Counted from the stretch's first letter, positions 21,923-34,950 are shown. The stretch is 64,000 nt of DNA from Astropecten irregularis (GCA_963971285.1 OZ020261.1:6141983-6205982); one strand, 5' to 3'. Notes: generated from the letters alone by a model not told the origin. A program made the numbers and translations.

Positions 21923-23381
21923 GGTTTCAGGTCAACTCGGTCCGTAACCAACTCGGTCCGAGTCATCTCGGTCCGTGACCAACTCGGTCCGTAACCAACT
22001 CGGTCCATGACCAACTCGGTCCGTAACCAACTCGGTCCGAGGCCAACTCGGTCCGTAAACAAACTCGGTCCGTGACCAACTCGGTCCGTGACCAACTCGG
22101 TCCCTATGGGAAAATGCACGCAAAAACTTCTGGTAATTTTGTTGCAGCAAAACGAGCACGTAGTCTCGCGAATTGCGTGAATTTAACTATTTATTTAGGC
22201 CTATTTATTTATTCATTCATTTATTATCTTAAAAACATTATAAGAATAAAAAATACATTGGCAGGTGCTGCCCAGGGATGACAAAAAGTAAAAAAAAACA
22301 AAAACAAAAAAAACAAAAAAAAACTGTCATCAAAAGACGTGCCTTCCCAAACACCTGCCAATTATAAATCTTATATATGTATATACACAGATTAATTAAA
22401 GCAGAGCTAAAAAATAAAAACCAAAAACACAAAAAAAATCATCATTATTATTCATTAATTGATTTATTAATTTTAAACATAAAAAGCACGTTTTCATAAG
22501 GCATTTGACTTCGTGTATAATTTAATTGATATTTTAATTAAAATTGTATTGTGCCATTTAACATTAATCAAATAATTATGGTATCAGCATAATAAGACAT
22601 AGGGGGCCGTCCATAAAGTACGTACGCACGAAATGCCGACTTTTTTGACCCCCCTCCCCCTCTGTACGCATGGCGTACGCAGTGGTCCCAACCCCCCCCT
22701 CCCCCCCTGTACGCATACGCATTCCACATTAGGTTTTTCACTTCTCGTGGTCCCTTGCTTTAGCATCATTCAAATGTCACCGTAATCCGGGCCGGTACCG
22801 TTATTGGGACGTCACTTAAAAATTCTGAAACGAACGACTAAAGTTTAACAGGTTTTTGTACATTTACAGATGGATTTAAGAAAAAAAGGGAAAAAAAAAA
22901 CAATCCCGGTGCTTTTTTCACGTTTTTTACCTCTTTTTTCGCGCGATAATGCTATGCAATTTTTTCGTTTGCGTACGGTACGCATTGGCCTTAACCCCCC
23001 CTCCCCCCCCTGTACGCATGGCGTACGCATCGGTAACAACCCCCCCTCCCCCCCTTCGTGCGTACGTACTTTATGGACGGCCCCTAGGCCTAATTTATTT
23101 CTTCACAGTTTCAGCCACAAGCAAAACATGTTGCAAGTAGCATGTTGCATGTTATACACTGTTTCTGCACTGGATTCTTGCTTGTGCACGTTTTCCCATA
23201 GGGACCGAGTTGGTCACGGACTGAGTTGGTCACGGACCGAGTTGGCCTCGGACCGAGTTGGCCACGGACCGAGTTGGTCACGGACCGAGTTGGCTTCGGA
23301 CCGAGTTGGTGTCGGACCGAGTTGGTCATGGACCGAGTTGACTCGGACCGAGTTGGTCACGGACCGAGTTGACTGGCACCC
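21923..23381. mobile_element. TU/foldback-like transposon, copy 2, with a nested MITE
   Basis: Same design and ends as copy 1: 16-bp arrays at 21934-22106 and 23203-23370, then the CCCTATGGGAAAA inner boundary. The perfect target duplication CTTCAAAT lies at 21915-21922 and 23382-23389. Interior is homologous to copy 1 (shared AAAGACGTGCCTTCCCAAAC) but interrupted by a separate inverted-repeat element at 22603-23084. Confidence 0.88.
22603..23084. mobile_element. Nested MITE with GGGGCCGTCCATAAAGTACG ends
   Basis: About 30-bp inverted repeats: GGGGCCGTCCATAAAGTACG and CGTACTTTATGGACGGCCCC. TAG flanks both sides (22600-22602 and 23085-23087), consistent with a TA or TAG target duplication. 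The core carries repeated GTACGCATGGCGTACGCA and C-runs. Absent from copy 1 of the host element, so it inserted later. Confidence 0.82.
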
Positions 23382-23564
23382 CTTCAAATGTTTCCATCTA
23401 TAAGTATAATGTTAGACATTATGATTTTCCAATGGAACTTGGAAGTGCCCCGGCCTTAAGTGCCCTTGCCCCTTTCAGAACCAAATTCCAGGCCTGCAGA
23501 TATGACAAGACAACTCTAGAGACCTGAGTCTGAGCAGCTGAATTTAACTTTTTGTTGAACTTAA

Positions 23565-23931
23565 AGGGATGGTACAGAATTGGTAAGACAAAATACACTT
23601 CAAGATCACAGATTCACATAAAACTTACACAGTATAATGGTGATGATAGGAGAAAACATCCTATGAAATGTTTTTGTCTGAAATGCCATATTCGTTGAGA
23701 AATAAATGAAACTATTTTCCGATCGGAATAAATTGCTTCGAAGCTTTTTATTCATTCGTTGAAATGTGTACAGTTCTCTGTACACGGGTTTTCACTATTT
23801 TCTCGTGACCCAGATGGCTGATTGACCTCAAGCTTCTACAGGTTTGTCAGTTAAGGTATATGATGGATTACATAATGTGCTCTCACTGTCGGCAACGGTT
23901 TTGCCGCAAAAAACAGTTCTGTACCATCCCT
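23565..23931. mobile_element. TTAA-flanked MITE, family 2, copy 2
   Basis: Ends AGGGATGGTACAGAATTGG and CAGTTCTGTACCATCCCT. TTAA at 23561-23564, decayed TTCA on the right. High similarity along its whole length to 13278-13644. Confidence 0.85.
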
Positions 23932-24552
23932 TTCAAGTTTAACAAAATAATGTTGGGTTTCCTATCGTTTCGGACACCTGAAAAACACATCAATTAGGCC
24001 TAGGGGAAAGTTCCACAGTCGCAGTTCCAAAATAAGATTTGTGACTTTCAGTTTTAACAAATGTTCCTGAGTCCTTTTTTAAAACTAAATTTTTCAGTGT
24101 AAAAATATTCTTACCCACTTGTTTAGTTGTTAGGAACTTCAAGTTAAACAGCCTGTCAGTCGTTTTTCGGACTGGTTGGTCTGGTACCAGACCCAACAGA
24201 AAAAGAGTTAATGCGTGAAAATCTGTGTGGAAACCATGTTTCACCGGTAAAATGTTGCAAAATATTTGCCATACATGTAGATGGATGGACAACTTTGCCC
24301 TTTTCAAAACATTCATTTTAAGACAGCCTGTACATTTTATTTGTCCTGCATACTAAATGAGAAATACTTGTATTATAATAATAAATTTAATTTAACTGCC
24401 TAAGTTACTTTTTCAAAACAAAGCGGGATGACTAAGCATGGTCATCATGCCACCTACTTGTATGTACATGTATAACCCTCTGCACCTGCCACACAAGACT
24501 TAGACTGTCGGAACTGACTTACTTAAATACCTGTAAATTGTGGTACATGTAC

Positions 24553-24728
24553 AGGCCTTGAATTTGGTTCAGGAAAGAGCAAGGCCACTTTTCCATTGCA
24601 AGGGGCACTTCCATTCGAAAATCATTTAATGTCTGTAGATGGAAACATTTGAAGGGGGCACCAAGGCCAAGAACCAGGGCAATGAAGGCCATGGCCTCTG
24701 TGGCCTCCATTAAATGCAAGGCTTGCAT
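24553..24728. mobile_element. Unoccupied sister copy of the interrupted host MITE
   Basis: Reverse-complement relative of the MITE around 21846-23497. It contains a single ATTTGAAG (24647-24654; CTTCAAAT on the other strand) exactly where the sister carries the TU-like insertion between two copies. Ends AGGCCTTGAATTTGG and CAAGGCTTGC. Confidence 0.75.
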
Positions 24729-24734
24729 GTACTC

Positions 24735-26251
24735 AGGATATTGCCAGACCTACACCTCAGGACAAACCATGTGTGGTAAACTGTGTTAAATGTAGGAGGG
24801 TTAGGGACTAATGGTTAATATTATCACCCCTTTACATGTTGCAGTATTCCAAAAATGAACAATTATCTGCCAAAAAGTAGAACCTACTTTGCATATATAT
24901 ATTTACAAAAAGTAGTGTATCCAAACAGATTTTATCACAATTTCAAATTTTCTTTATGGGCTAAAATGTGGACTACAATAATAATAAAAATAATCATTAT
25001 AAATACTTAAAAAACACTTTCCGTGTCACAGACATCACAAAGCGCTGTACAGTTAAACACATCTACAAATTATGAGCAAATATACAGAGGTATTAAAAAG
25101 TTGGTAAAAATAATTAAGCACTTATTAAAAAAAAAAAATATATAACAATACAATACATCAATCCCAAGTCTGGTTATAATTTTGTCAGTACTTAGCAGAT
25201 CAATTGAAGCTTGTACCACACTATTTTTATGACCGTTTTATTGGCTCATGTATTATTCATGAGTGGTCACTCATGCGTAACATTTCCATGGTGACAGTCC
25301 TTCCCCTAATCCCCCTCCACCTTCCCCAGTCTGAGGTAGGGGCCTTTGGGTATTGATCGAGACCACCCTCGAGACTTCATGAATTATTAACTAATATGTG
25401 TTGCCGTCTTTAAACCTGTGAATACCTTCACTTTGTTAATGGCTCGGAAGATCAATACAGTTGCCTTGGAACTGCCTGTATGGTTTTAAGTCTAAATCAT
25501 TCTGTGTGCACATAGTATACATACATGCTGGGCGTGGAGTTGGTTCTGAACACTACTGTAACCCCATTAGTATTTATTGGGCAGTTAAGTACGCTACTGG
25601 AAAAAGTCCTCGCCAGCCTGTTTGGTGTGATGAATAAATAACTTACAGTTCCACCAGTAATCAAAACATACACATTAGAAAGATACTTGGGGGCTATAAA
25701 CTAGAGCCAATCTGTGCATTTATAAAAAAATAAAAAAAAAGAAGAAAAGCTTTCATAGCAACTAAGTATCATCAGATGCAATTATTTTTTAAGTATTAAC
25801 ATCATCAGGCAGGATGTAATTAAGGGCCCAGTCTGGAGTTTAGATAAAAGGTGATGATGAGCCAAAGTACCTACAGGTTTTAATAATCCTCTATTGATGC
25901 CGTCCATGTAATGTGATTATGTATCTTTACAATCAGGATGTGGGACTAGTGTGTTAATATTAAGTATAATCAAAGTTTGTGAATCTTGACTGCAGGTTTT
26001 GCCCATTTGACAGTAAATATACATTGTAGCATGAACCAGACATGCTCAGACCAAACTAAACAATGATGATATTTTTTTTCAGTTTGCTGTCCTATAAACT
26101 ACCTGCTCTTCAAAGTGTATGCATGCAAAAAGACTAATAATTCAGCCTTTAGAGCCCATCATAATTAACACACTGTTCCAGACTCTGAACCAGAATTAAT
26201 TTTATTTTAAGTTAGTAATTTTCTCTGTTTGCTTGTTTGATTTGATTTCAG
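24735..26251. other. Intergenic/5' intron; short interspersed repeat fragment
   Basis: Probably intron 1 of the JHY-like gene if the promoter call is right. An AT-rich tract at about 24975-25060, with CACAAAGCGCTGTACAG, resembles the 3' tail of a widespread animal interspersed repeat. Poly(A) runs at about 25127 and 25726. No exon supported. Confidence 0.35.
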
Positions 26252-26331
26252 AATTTGTTGGCTGAGGTACTTTGAGAGAGTCTTTGCTGTGTCTCAGTGG
26301 TAGCTCCTAACACCATGCTGCTGCTGCAGGA

Positions 26332-29300
26332 ATGGACATTGCAGACTCACCTCCAGCCAAGCCAACCTCCGGTCGCATCATCCCCCACAATCTCCACCTC
26401 CTCAATGACAGCTATGATGACCAAGAGACAGGAAGCTTCCCCTCCAAGCAGCAGGTCCTCAACAACAACAATCCGCCCTTCAGTAGGAACGGAGATCCGT
26501 CGGATCGAAGGAGTGCAATGGAGATAAGCGGTAACATGGGAGGGGAGTCACCAGGTGTCCCACAGCCCAACGGGGACACCGAGTATCCAGATCAATTTAA
26601 AGACTCGCTCGATGACCAAGAACGCCCTGCTAGCAACTCCTCAGCCGTCAGCCGAGGTTTGGACGACTCACCTGTGGATGACAACCCTGAGGACACGAAG
26701 AGCACTCTGAGTGCTGAGAAGCAGTATCAGGACGATTTGAAGGAAAGGGTCAGACAGTCGTTCAAGGACCTTGGCATGGAGCCAGAAGGTGTCCTGAAAG
26801 ACCAGGAAGGAAGAAGTGCCAAAAGGAAAAAGAAGAATAGACAGGCAGCTCCAAAATCCAATGCAGCGGGCGGACCCCAAGATTCCAGTGAAGATGGCTA
26901 TGAAGATGAGTCGCCCAACCATGCCAATGAACCTGCTGAATATGCAGATGAGCAGGCTAATTATGCAGATGAGCAGCAGGCTAACTATGCAGATGAGCCT
27001 GCTAATTATGCAGATGAGGCTGCAAATTATGCAGGTGAGCCTTCTAACTATGCGGATGATCCACACAATTATGCAGATGATCCACGTAATTATGCAGATG
27101 ATCAACGTAATTATGCAGATGAGCCAGCTGCTCATGCAGATGAACCTGCAAATTATGGAGATGAGCAGGATGCATATGCAAATGAGCCAGCAGGGAATGC
27201 CTATCCTGATCCTGGAGACACTTTCCAAGGGAACGTCACACCCAAAGGATACCCCGATGACAGGGGAGCAGGGATCAATGACCCGAATGAGGCATATCCC
27301 GATGAAGGTGATCCAACTGATGATCAGACACCAAGGGGATACCCCAATGAAGGTATACCACACGGTTACCCCAATGAAGGGACACAAAATGATGATCCAG
27401 TTGGGGGATACGAAGGTGAGCAAGATGACACTGCTTTAGATGATGGTGGAGCCACACCAGTGAGACACCCAGTGGACAATGAACACCTCCAAAACCACAG
27501 GGAACCTCAAAGCTTCCCAGAAACTTATCCTGATCCCAATCAATATGGAGATAACAATTATGGAAGCACTCCTCATGAAGCAACAAACAGTGATCCATAT
27601 GCTGATGAAGACCAGGGCAACAATCCTGCCAGTGTTGATCAAGTTGGAGGCAATTATCCCAATCAGGATACTTACCCGGAAGGGAGCAGTTATCCTGATA
27701 ATGATGGTTATGCAGGAGACACTGGTTATCCTGATGAGGGTGGTTATCCTGAAGGTGATGCTTATGGGGAGAACCCAGCACCAGAAAATGCTTACCCAAC
27801 AGACATTAACGGTAGCAATTATCCCAAAGAGGGTACTCCAGATGCCCATCCTACGGATAGTTACCCCAGCAGGTATGACAACCATGGTTATCCAGGTGAC
27901 AATGACCAATATGACGACAGAAATCATACTAACCATACACCTCCGGATAATGACCCATATGACCAAACACCTAGAGACTCGCTTGATTACGATCAACCTG
28001 CTGCTGTCTCAAATAATTACCCAACAAATGACTCGCCACATTATGATGATCAGCAGAATACTGCAGTAACTCAGAATTATCCCAACCACCAAGAGGCTCC
28101 TGATGATTTTCCCCAAGACTCTTTAGAATTTGGAAATCCAGAGCCAGTGCCTAAGCAAACGTATCCTAGTCATGTAGGCAGTGCGCAGGATAATCCTCAT
28201 GAAGACTCTGCCCCTTATGATTCTTTAGATGAAGAGGAACCTTACCATGGTTCTAATAAAACCCCACCTCAAGACGTCAGTAGGGTTCCTGATGCTCCTC
28301 CAAAGCAGGAGCACAAACCCCAGGAGACCTGGCAAGGTGAGCAGCGCCCTTCTGTTGCTGCTGTCACCCACATACAGAAAGACGTCCCCAGCAGTAACAG
28401 TTCCTCTGCCAATTCCAGCAGGGAGCTTCCCAATGGATCGTCGGCAGGATCCAGGAAGCTGTCTGGATCACCCAAGTCTCCAAGCATCAGAGGTTCCGCA
28501 GGGGTACAAGGCCTTCCTCCACAAGGAAGACAAAAGCCTCCTTCCCGGAGTGGAAGTCGGGGTTTGGGATCAAGGGGCTCCAATCGTGCTGGCTATGCTA
28601 ATCTGGCAAGGCGGCAGGGATCAGCAAATCAGAAAGGATCAGCAGGATCTGATAAGAGTACTGATGGAAGATCACAGAGACAAGACTCCCAACGGCAAGT
28701 GGGATCAGGTCAAGAGCAGAGTAGGCACAGCTCACAAGTGTCAGCAACCCAAAACCGCGTCAGAAGTCTGAGTAATAGGATAAAGACCTCCCCCATCCCT
28801 GCCAATGAACTCTCTGCTAAAGAGCTGTTGAAGAGATCAAGAACAAAATCAGATGTTGCAAGCGGACGGCCTAAAGTTGAACAGTCAAACTCTCAGATAA
28901 TCAAGAAAGATGGCGCTGAAGTCAGAGTGTCATACATATCTGATGATAGTGGAGATGAAGGGGAGCACTTTGTGGATGAGAAAGGAAGTCCTGTTGACCA
29001 ATCGGGAAAACCTCTTTTCAAAGATCTCCATGGGAGACAGAAGCCCCCCGAAGAGCCCAAGTTTGAATTTCGGATCAAGCCAACACCACCGAAGCAGAAG
29101 AGTCCTCTCGAGCTGCAGACTGTCAATGCAAGGAGGACGTCAGCTGAGGATTCTAGTGCAAGGAAGGTACCCCATTCTGGGAAGATCACTTTGGCAAGGC
29201 CTGACCTCTTGGATGAACCGATTATTGAAAAAACAACAGCGGTTCAAACAGGAACGTTGGAAGGTGCTCTGCCACCGCAACAAAATGCACTTGAAGAACC

Positions 29301-32300
29301 AATCATACGTAAAACATCAGCTCAGAAACAGGGGATTGATGATGCCACCCTGCCACCTCAGGTAATAGACCGTGCTACACAGAAAGAGGAAATTGATAGC
29401 CCTGGCAGCAGTGCTTCCAAATCTAGGACACCTTTTGGAGAGGTCAGACTACGTAGTGTTGGTACTGTTATGTCTGGGAAATCAATTGGCCGTGGAAGGA
29501 CCAAACCAGAGGCGGTGATCTCAGAAGACCCTTACAGGGACTTGAGGTTTGAAGCAGATGCTGCTGAGGAGCACGGTAGAGAAAACAAGAATGCCGTCGA
29601 AGATGCCATCAACAGAGATCTGGAAGCTGAAGGACCCCAAAGTGCAAAAACCCGTACTCCACCACAAAAGAAGCCACTCTCTGGCACCTACAACAAGAAA
29701 GACTTCACCAAGCAAGCAGAGGATCCACGTGGCTCAAGAGGTGCCTCAAGAAGCAGTGTCCAGGACAGAGGTATCCAGTACACCCCACAAGAAGGACAGA
29801 GAAGGCTACCTCAGGCTTCGTCCACACCTCAGAACAGGCATGATCCTGCAGTTCCACAACCATACAATCCACAGCAGCAAGGGTATCCAAGCCACCAACA
29901 AGATGACTATGATAACCAACAGCAGCAGTATCATCCTAACAGTAGTGGACCGAGCAGCTACTATCCACAACCAGGACTTCATGGAGGCCCACCACAACCA
30001 AGTCAGTACCATCAAGATGGTCATCCAGTGCAGCAAAACTGGGAGCAGCAGCATCCAGGACAGCCTTGGAATGCTGCCCCTCCACCTCAAGTGCCTCAGC
30101 AGTTTTACACAGGCCAGCCTGTTCCTGGACAGTATGACCCCCAGCATGGAGGCCATGATCCTCAGGAAGGGTATTACATTCAGCCGCATCAAGGTTACGG
30201 CCCTCAGATGGAGAGACCCAGCCTCCAACAGCACAACCAGGAGCATTACTATGATCAGCAGCAGCATTATGATTCAGGTTACCAGAATTACCCAGCACAG
30301 CAGGCAGTCCCTCCTCAGGGTTACATCAATCCTTCCCTGCAAGGTCCTGTTCAACCTCAGAACAGAACACACCCCGGTCAAGGCATGCATCCAAATCCTG
30401 GATACCATCCCAATCAAGACCAACCAATGCAGAATGAGCCGCAAAGCCAACCAAGACAGCGCGCTCCGCCCAAGCCGAAGCCAAACTTCATTGACATTAA
30501 CAAGGTCAACCTCAGCCGTGGTCCACCACGAAGGAAATATGGGGAAATGCAGAAGAAGGCTCCCACTCCTACCCGCATCAACCCCAAGAAACCCCTGCCT
30601 GACATATCCCGCGAAAGCTCCCAGTACGACGATCCCTATGCCGATAACCCAGGAAGTGCTCAAACATGGGCTAACGAAGATTGGACACGGCAGCTGATCC
30701 TCAATCAGCAGAATCTACCCCTCAGGCGAGGACATTCAGACACAAACCTGTACGTCCAGCAGCCACAGCCAGCGCATGTCCAACAAGGTTATTATCCTCC
30801 TCAAGGTGCACCCATATCCTCAATGCCTGGATACAGTGATGGCCCAGGGGCTGGCTATCACAGCGATGCTCCGGACTACCAGCCAGGTTACAACCGCACT
30901 TACCCACCGCAGATTCCCCGCAACCAGAGCGGCCAGCCCTACAGCTACTCAGCCGACCACGCCACCCAATACGCCCGAAACAACGGGTACGCTCGTCCAC
31001 AGTTGAGTGGCCCACCCAGAGCCCGGGTGGCCTTTGCAGATGAATACGGTAACAGCTTTGATTCCGACATGAACCCCATGACATTTGCTAATGAGGGAAC
31101 CGGTGCAGGATACCAGTATGCAGCTAAGAGGACTAGTCCATACCAGATCCTACCAGATATTCCAGGACAGCATGACAAAGGTGAGAACATCATTTCCACA
31201 TCTGCTCGGTGTCACCTCAGAACTTTGTTTATCCAAAAAGTTTAAAGAGGCAGTAGGCCCATGCCTCCGCATTTCCATATAGCACAAATGTTTACACATA
31301 TTTGTTCAGATATGTCCTCGTGATCATTCTTACCTCAGGTTCTGTTTATCCACTGGGAAACCTTTTTCATTGACAAAATCCACATTATGCAAAAATGTCT
31401 CTACAAGTTGTATCATACAAAGAATGCCGAGGTGACAATTTAATATTCCAAAATACCAATTTCTGTACTAAAGTCATCAAATTTCAATTATTTACACTAC
31501 ATGAGTTCTGCTATGTCATAAATATAATTGTTCAGCAGGAATTTATCTCTTACAAAGTTCCGATGTTTCTTTTTTCAAGATGGCACATCACCTCTCCGTA
31601 AGAGCGATCCAGACAGCTACACCGCCCGACTCCTGAAGCAGAAACAGCCTCCTCAGTACAAGGAGTACACCCTGAGGGACTACCGCAACCTTAAGAGTGA
31701 CATGAGGCTCGGGGGTCTGGGCCCAGACCAAGATCTTGTTGCAGAGAAGGTATTTTCATATAGAGAACTCTCAATAGCACTCCGCACTTGAGCTAAAAAT
31801 AGCACACTGGATCTCAGACAAACATTGTTAACGTACTTACGTACGCGAGAGGCCGGGTGTGCTTCTGTGCAGTGAAGTTTGTCTGACATCCGGGGATTTT
31901 GTACTCGTGTGACGTCATTGGTGCGGTGCGCTATTATTGAGATTGTTTGATTGTAGACCTTTACTATCATATTAAATTAAAGACACATTTTTTAAGGCAG
32001 GCTCCATTGAAACTTGAAATGCTCAGCCCAATACATGTAGCTGTATATGGAGCAATGGAGCTACATGTACATGTATACAGCTATACAAAGCAGCATACGT
32101 GCAACATGACATGATGAAATGCAAATGCCAACATGTCTATCCTGGTTCAACTCTATCAGCTATTAAAAGGCTTTCATATTAATTTTTTTGGTTGAGATCA
32201 GGGTCAAAGTTGACATTCCAAGAAGAACCACAGCTTGAATAGCTGGACAAGCCATTTACACCAAGTTTAAAAGCAATACCAAGACCATTCCTGAAAAGCA

Positions 32301-34950
32301 CAAAAGTTGTGAGTGAGTAAGAACAAGTTGTTGTTTCTAATTTCCAGCAAGAGAAGGTGATCCGTCAGCGGGATTACGCCAAGCAGGTCATGCAGCAGAA
32401 CAAGAAACAGCTGCAGCAGACCAAGAGGCTCTGGCCCGATGAAGCTGTCCTTCCCAAGGAGGAAAAGCCTTCCAAGAGAGACATTGTAAGTACCTGCTGC
32501 TATCAAGACCAGTGCATGCTGTGTCAGACTCTGGTCAGACCGAGCCTGAATCCAGTCCAATTGAGTCAGAGACGGAGACCGAGTCAACACATCTGAGTCT
32601 GAGTCCATCCGAGTCCGAGACAGAGTCTGAGTTCGGCATGCATAATATACATGATAAAGACCAAGTCCGAGTTATGAACCTCTGAGTCCGAGTCCAAGAC
32701 CAAGTCCGGCAAAATTGGTCTTGACTCCGAGACTTGACTCGAGTCTCACAGCACTGATCAGGACTGGTGGCGTCACTTTGGAAGTCTAGCCCATCATAGG
32801 ACCCTGCCATCACAAAGCAGTATTCAACACATGAAATTTTAGTTGGTAACCTGTTGGCTATAAAAGCACAGTTGCTTTTGTGTTCAGTAATGCACCATGT
32901 TCAGAAGGTGATTGTAACAGGCACAAGATTTTGACCATAGGATTGTTGGTGCTTTTTTTCTTATAATGAAGGGGATTTCTATAGGAATAATCTGGGTCTT
33001 GAGTTCTCAATTGAAATCTGTAGTTTATATGAAGTGGACTCATTTTCATTCTTATCTTATCATTTTCATCCTCATCATTACATCCTTTGCAAATCATATC
33101 TCCAGAAATCTGCATGAATTAAATTTAAGCTTAAAATCAAGCCCCAACTACTTATTGAAACTAATACAGATTTACTATGTAAATCAACCTCAATCTGTAT
33201 ATTATATCTTTCTATAACTGTTTGTATAAATCTGCATAAATTTACATACATCAATTTCATCTTTCCACATAAAATCATTATCAATTGTTCCCCCTTTCCA
33301 CATCCATCCATCCATTATTCCTCCCTAATCCTTGCTTTTGTCTGGTACCTCGTCTTCCACCCCCCTTGCCCCTGCCCAGCCAGGCCCTGGCATACTCCCA
33401 AGGGGTGCCCTTGCCCAGGGTCAGACCCGATTCACCTTCTGACGGGGAGGACTGGCCCAAAGATTCGAGAACGTTGGTCAGTTTTTTTGGACGTGACGTC
33501 CGTTTGCGTTTGATTTGAACGTCCAAGATTTCCATGCACAATTTTCATCTCACCCATAACCCAATTGCATACAAAATGCTGACAATGCTAATTGTGTGCT
33601 TTGAAATGTTTTAAGTTATAATTTTATTAGAGGAATATGAATTTCTACCTTTTGTCTTGTAGCCTCTTACATGTACATAGAGTGGATTTAGTCTCATTCT
33701 TGGGCGAATATGCACAAATAATTAATACTGTACATGATCCAATAATTGGGGAGTAAAAAAAGTAAACAACTGAGCTTTGCTTAAAATGTCTTCCTCAGTA
33801 AAGACACGGTTACCAACCAAACTTTCATGTGATGTTTATTGCTGTTGACTGGTATTCAGGTATTTCTTGGCGAGCATAAATTTCACATGGAGGTTTTGGG
33901 TACCAACCAGGGTTGCGTTCCGCTTGCGCGAACATACGCGAACATGTTTGCGCCGTTTGCGTTATGCTTGGATTTTGTAGTGGAACGCATACGCAACAAA
34001 TGGTGAACATGTGTTGCGTTCTGCATTCATCTTTCATTCAATGTAGTTAGCCAACCTTAGCAAACACCTCCTCTACACCGTTAGCTATGTTAGGCGAACG
34101 TTGTGGTGAACAGCGCGTTCCGGTTTGTAAACGGTGGCGCACATTGTGCGCCGTGCGCTTAGTTAGCTGGAGTGGAACCCACCCCTGATTTCATCTTGAT
34201 AGCAAAGTCTGCATGCTGTATAAAATTCTGTTGCTTAAACCTGATGTATTTTGCTGTGTTAACTCTAACCATAATATCACTGGTATTTCTGCTCACGTTT
34301 TGGAGGTTGAAAATCTCCTCTGCACTTTTTAATAGATTCACGTTATTTTCCTCTTCTTTCTTCCTGCTCTTCTGTTCTTGTTTTCCTATTGTCCTTGTGT
34401 TGATACACCACTGTCTCTCTGCAGCACCTGGGAAATTGGAAAACAATTTTAACAAAACACACACTGGTAGGATTTTAACCTTTGACCCCAAACAACTTCA
34501 CTGATTTCGACGACTGAAACCTTCTGAGCTATCCAGTCTTGTGGTCAGGTGAAAGGGGCCTATAGTCAGGAATCCTTCCTCAGGGAGCCAGTCTGAAGTT
34601 TGTTACTGCTGAGATGCCACCTCACGGCCGAAACATATTGAAATCCAGACGCACCAGTGCACAATTTAAAGATGCAAACTTGACAGTTTCATTCTAACTA
34701 TCCATGCATCAAACTTCCATTGCTGCAGGGCATCGAGTATGCTAAGAAGGTCCCCAAGCCACGCATGCCCACTCCACCCGAGGTCCTCCACGATCGCTTG
34801 TACGGCGCATCGTCACGGCAACAGGCTCAGGAGGAGGCAGAGCATGAAGAGAGGGCGGCTTCGGAGATGGCCCGGCTGGAGGAGCTGAAGGCCAGGCATG
34901 AGAAGGAGAAGGAAGCCGTGGAGAGGTTGAAGACGGAATCAGCAACTTGA
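26332..34950 (+). CDS. JHY: JHY-like ciliary protein (five coding exons)
   Basis: Vertebrate JHY (C11orf63) is needed for normal ependymal motile cilia. Exons: 26332-31180 (donor GTGAGA), 31580-31749, 32348-32485 (donor GTAAGT), 33384-33476 (probable) and 34729-34950, stop TGA. Phases agree throughout, giving about 1823 residues against roughly 800 in human. The diagnostic part is C-terminal: SDPDSYTARLLKQKQ, YTLRDYRNLKSDMRLGGLGP, QRDYAKQVMQQNKKQL, EYAKKVPKPRMPTPPEV, then an E/K/R-rich coiled coil. The long first exon is disordered: KRKKKNR near residue 163, tandem NYADEP repeats at about 200-285, YPDEG-like repeats, S/R-rich blocks, a P/Q/Y-rich stretch at about 1166-1356, then NFIDINKVNLSRGPPRRKYG near 1380. 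The acceptor at 26251 precedes the start. An ATG at 26315 in another frame could act as an overlapping uORF unless the acceptor at 26329 is used. Identification rests on remembered family motifs. Confidence 0.8.
32508..32768. repeat. Inverted-repeat element with GAGTCCGAGTC microrepeats (JHY intron)
   Basis: Hexamer-like runs of GAGTCCGAGTC and GAGTCTGAGTC fill the core. CCAGTGCATGCTGTGTCAGA on the left and ACTCGAGTCTCACAGCACTG on the right are imperfect inverted repeats. Non-coding. Confidence 0.5.
33908..34187. mobile_element. MITE with CAGGGTTGCGTTCC ends (JHY intron)
   Basis: Left end CAGGGTTGCGTTCCGCTT and right end AGTGGAACCCACCCCTG are imperfect inverted repeats. The GC-rich core has several inverted GCGTTCC/GGAACGC words. 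No clear target duplication. Confidence 0.55.

Larger units (their letters stand above)
21846..23497. mobile_element. Host MITE interrupted by the second TU-like element
   Basis: Ends AGCCTGGAATTTG (about 21846) and CAAATTCCAGGCCT (about 23482-23495) are inverted. The interior resembles the reverse complement of 24553-24728, which lacks the insertion. About 190 bp of its own sequence remains, split at CTTCAAAT by the element at 21923-23381. Confidence 0.7.

Noticed and set aside
26668-30697. Long frames on both strands within 26.6-30.7 kb
   Set aside because: Shadows of the repetitive JHY coding exon in other frames.
34159-34504. Two 110-codon ORFs on opposite strands in a JHY intron
   Set aside because: Mutually overlapping, unrecognised and with no splice connection in phase to JHY.
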